Shown: positions 14,527 through 15,551 of the stretch, one piece after another
Position numbering within the stretch: the first letter of the stretch is position 1
Layout of the letters: each line of letters starts with the position of its first letter
Assembly: GCA_034439915.1 (NCBI GenBank)
Contig: JAWXBI010000165.1
Coordinates: 1-15,551 of the forward strand
DNA length: 15,551 bases
Direction of reading: 5' to 3'
Source: JADJLQ01 sp034439915
Lineage (GTDB): Bacteria > Bacteroidota > Bacteroidia > Chitinophagales > Saprospiraceae
Made by a program: the position numbers and the translations under genes
The notes under the pieces: model-generated
Told to the model about the DNA's origin: nothing
Seen by the model: only the letters and a program-made list of their open reading frames with translations
The model's database searches: none

Positions 14527-15447
14527 ATGATAAGGCCCTTAATGTTCTTTTTGATTTTATTCTGCTTTAAAGCATATCCCCAATCCGGCATGTTAACCGG
14601 AGCGGATTTAAAACTGGTCCAGAATATTGAAGATACGATCGCCGTATTGGCCAGGGGGGTTATGAATGCTGAGAGTTCAGATGAGAGATTATATGCCTGT
14701 CATGAAATGATCCCGACCCTGGTCAGAGCCTTGAAAATAAATCACTCTTTTGACTATCCGTTCCCTCGTTTGGAAACGGTATCCATCACCTACCCTCCGG
14801 ACAGCAGCTTCAGGATTTTCACCTGGCAATTAAAAATCAGCGATGGTGAATTTAAGTATTATGGGGCGCTTCAATGGAATCAGCCCGTATTAAAATTGGT
14901 ACCTCTCGCAGATAGGTCGGATGAGCTGACTGACCCCGAAGTCCAGCTATTAAAACCGGCTAATTGGTATGGAGCAGTTTATTATAATATCTATCCATTT
15001 AAACTTTCTGATCAATCGCAGGCCTGGCTATTGTTTGGTTATGATAGTTATGCGGTGAACGACAGAAGAAAAATCATAGACGTGATGACTATGAAACAAG
15101 GCAATCCGGTTTTCGGAGCACCGGTTTTTAAAATGAACAAAAATTTAACCAAATCGCGTATCATATACCAATTCAGTGCCGATGCTGCGGTCAAAGTCAA
15201 TTTTGATGAACAGGAAAACATGATCGTCTGTGACCACCTGACCAGTCAACAAGGACAGTTACCCAGCCAGGGTAATACTATGGTCCCCGATGGCTCCTAT
15301 GAAGGCTTTAAACTTGAAAAAGGGTACTGGAAATATATAGAAGAAGTCTTTCCTTCTGGTAATGCCCAGAATCAAAGGGCGTTTCGCAATAAGCCGGCAA
15401 AAGAACCACCACCGGATGACCTCCAACCCAAGAAACAAAAGAATTGA
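14527..15447 (+). CDS. Conserved secreted protein of unknown function (Bacteroidota family)
   Basis: A 306-residue protein with a signal peptide (MIRPLMFFLILFCFKAYPQS, cleavage expected near residue 19-20) and no further membrane segment. I do not assign a function. Sequence patterns that I associate, from memory and without a search, with an uncharacterised family common in Bacteroidota are: YYNIYPF (152-158), LLFGYDSY followed by RRKIIDVMTM (168-189), FGAPVF (196-201), VCDHLTS (234-240) and VPDGSYEGF (253-261). The tail (about 288-306) is rich in Lys, Pro and Asp and probably disordered. It has no T9SS sorting domain, so it is likely periplasmic. It follows mdh by 59 bases on the same strand; this may be cotranscription without functional relation. 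The last 104 bases of the window after it contain no supported feature. Confidence 0.78.
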   Translation: MIRPLMFFLILFCFKAYPQSGMLTGADLKLVQNIEDTIAVLARGVMNAESSDERLYACHEMIPTLVRALKINHSFDYPFPRLETVSITYPPDSSFRIFTWQLKISDGEFKYYGALQWNQPVLKLVPLADRSDELTDPEVQLLKPANWYGAVYYNIYPFKLSDQSQAWLLFGYDSYAVNDRRKIIDVMTMKQGNPVFGAPVFKMNKNLTKSRIIYQFSADAAVKVNFDEQENMIVCDHLTSQQGQLPSQGNTMVPDGSYEGFKLEKGYWKYIEEVFPSGNAQNQRAFRNKPAKEPPPDDLQPKKQKN

Positions 15448-15551
15448 CCCTTTTTGGGCTTTACCTGATACCACCAAGATCTGCATTCCTCCAATCAAAA
15501 AGTGCCAAATATCCTCTGATTTTCAAGGTATTAAAAAAATTTATATTATAA

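Noticed and set aside
1..15551. tRNA, rRNA, CRISPR, insertion sequence or prophage content.
   Set aside because: All long frames belong to housekeeping or envelope families; I saw no repeat-spacer pattern, transposase, integrase or tRNA-like cloverleaf in the short gaps.

Overview
The window comes from a member of the Bacteroidota, most likely the Saprospiria/Chitinophagia side of the phylum (lineage is inference). The evidence is a secreted metalloprotease ending in a type IX secretion (T9SS) sorting domain, a textbook Bacteroidota promoter (TTTG, 19-nt spacer, TAAATTTG) upstream of malate dehydrogenase, A/T-rich start regions without Shine-Dalgarno sequences, and a DUF937-OmpA fusion protein. 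The sequence looks like ordinary chromosome. I see no rRNA, tRNA, CRISPR array, insertion sequence, phage gene, integrase or attachment site. No gene-free stretch exceeds 300 bases; the longest is about 240 bases (4918-5155).

Layout. (1) 1-3531, minus strand: a UbiD-family decarboxylase, directly followed (no gap) by an RsmB/NOP/RsmF-type rRNA m5C methyltransferase, then the 5' part of the NAD(P)HX epimerase gene nnrE, which runs off the left edge. (2) 3655-4917, minus: an exported protein with two retropepsin-like aspartyl protease lobes and a C-terminal PDZ domain. (3) 5156-6400, minus: DUF937-transmembrane-OmpA protein, closed by a strong hairpin terminator. (4) 6562-8702, plus: a Gfo/Idh/MocA oxidoreductase translationally coupled (4-nt overlap) to glycerate 2-kinase. 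(5) 8675-11350, minus: sucC, xseA and xseB, a tight run joining a TCA-cycle subunit to both subunits of exonuclease VII; xseB overlaps the 3' end of the kinase gene. (6) 11419-11916, plus: DUF4442 hotdog-fold protein. (7) 11913-13412, minus: M43 pappalysin-type protease with T9SS tail, whose stop codon overlaps that of DUF4442. (8) 13535-15447, plus: malate dehydrogenase and a secreted protein of an uncharacterised Bacteroidota family.

The genes do not form one pathway. Functional links that can be defended are the two exonuclease VII subunits, two TCA-cycle enzymes (sucC, mdh) about 2.2 kb apart on opposite strands, and the coupled oxidoreductase/glycerate kinase pair. Several starts are best set away from the longest open frame: 4917, 6400, 11350, 11419 and 13412. 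nnrE (GTG), the UbiD gene (GTG) and xseA (TTG) appear to use non-ATG starts, because in-frame stops lie just upstream.

I did not find a convincing undescribed multi-gene system. The most follow-up-worthy items are a perfect 13-bp direct repeat placed near both starts of a divergent gene pair, an inverted repeat wrapping the mdh -7 box, the internally duplicated aspartyl protease-PDZ protein, and the sucC-xseAB arrangement.
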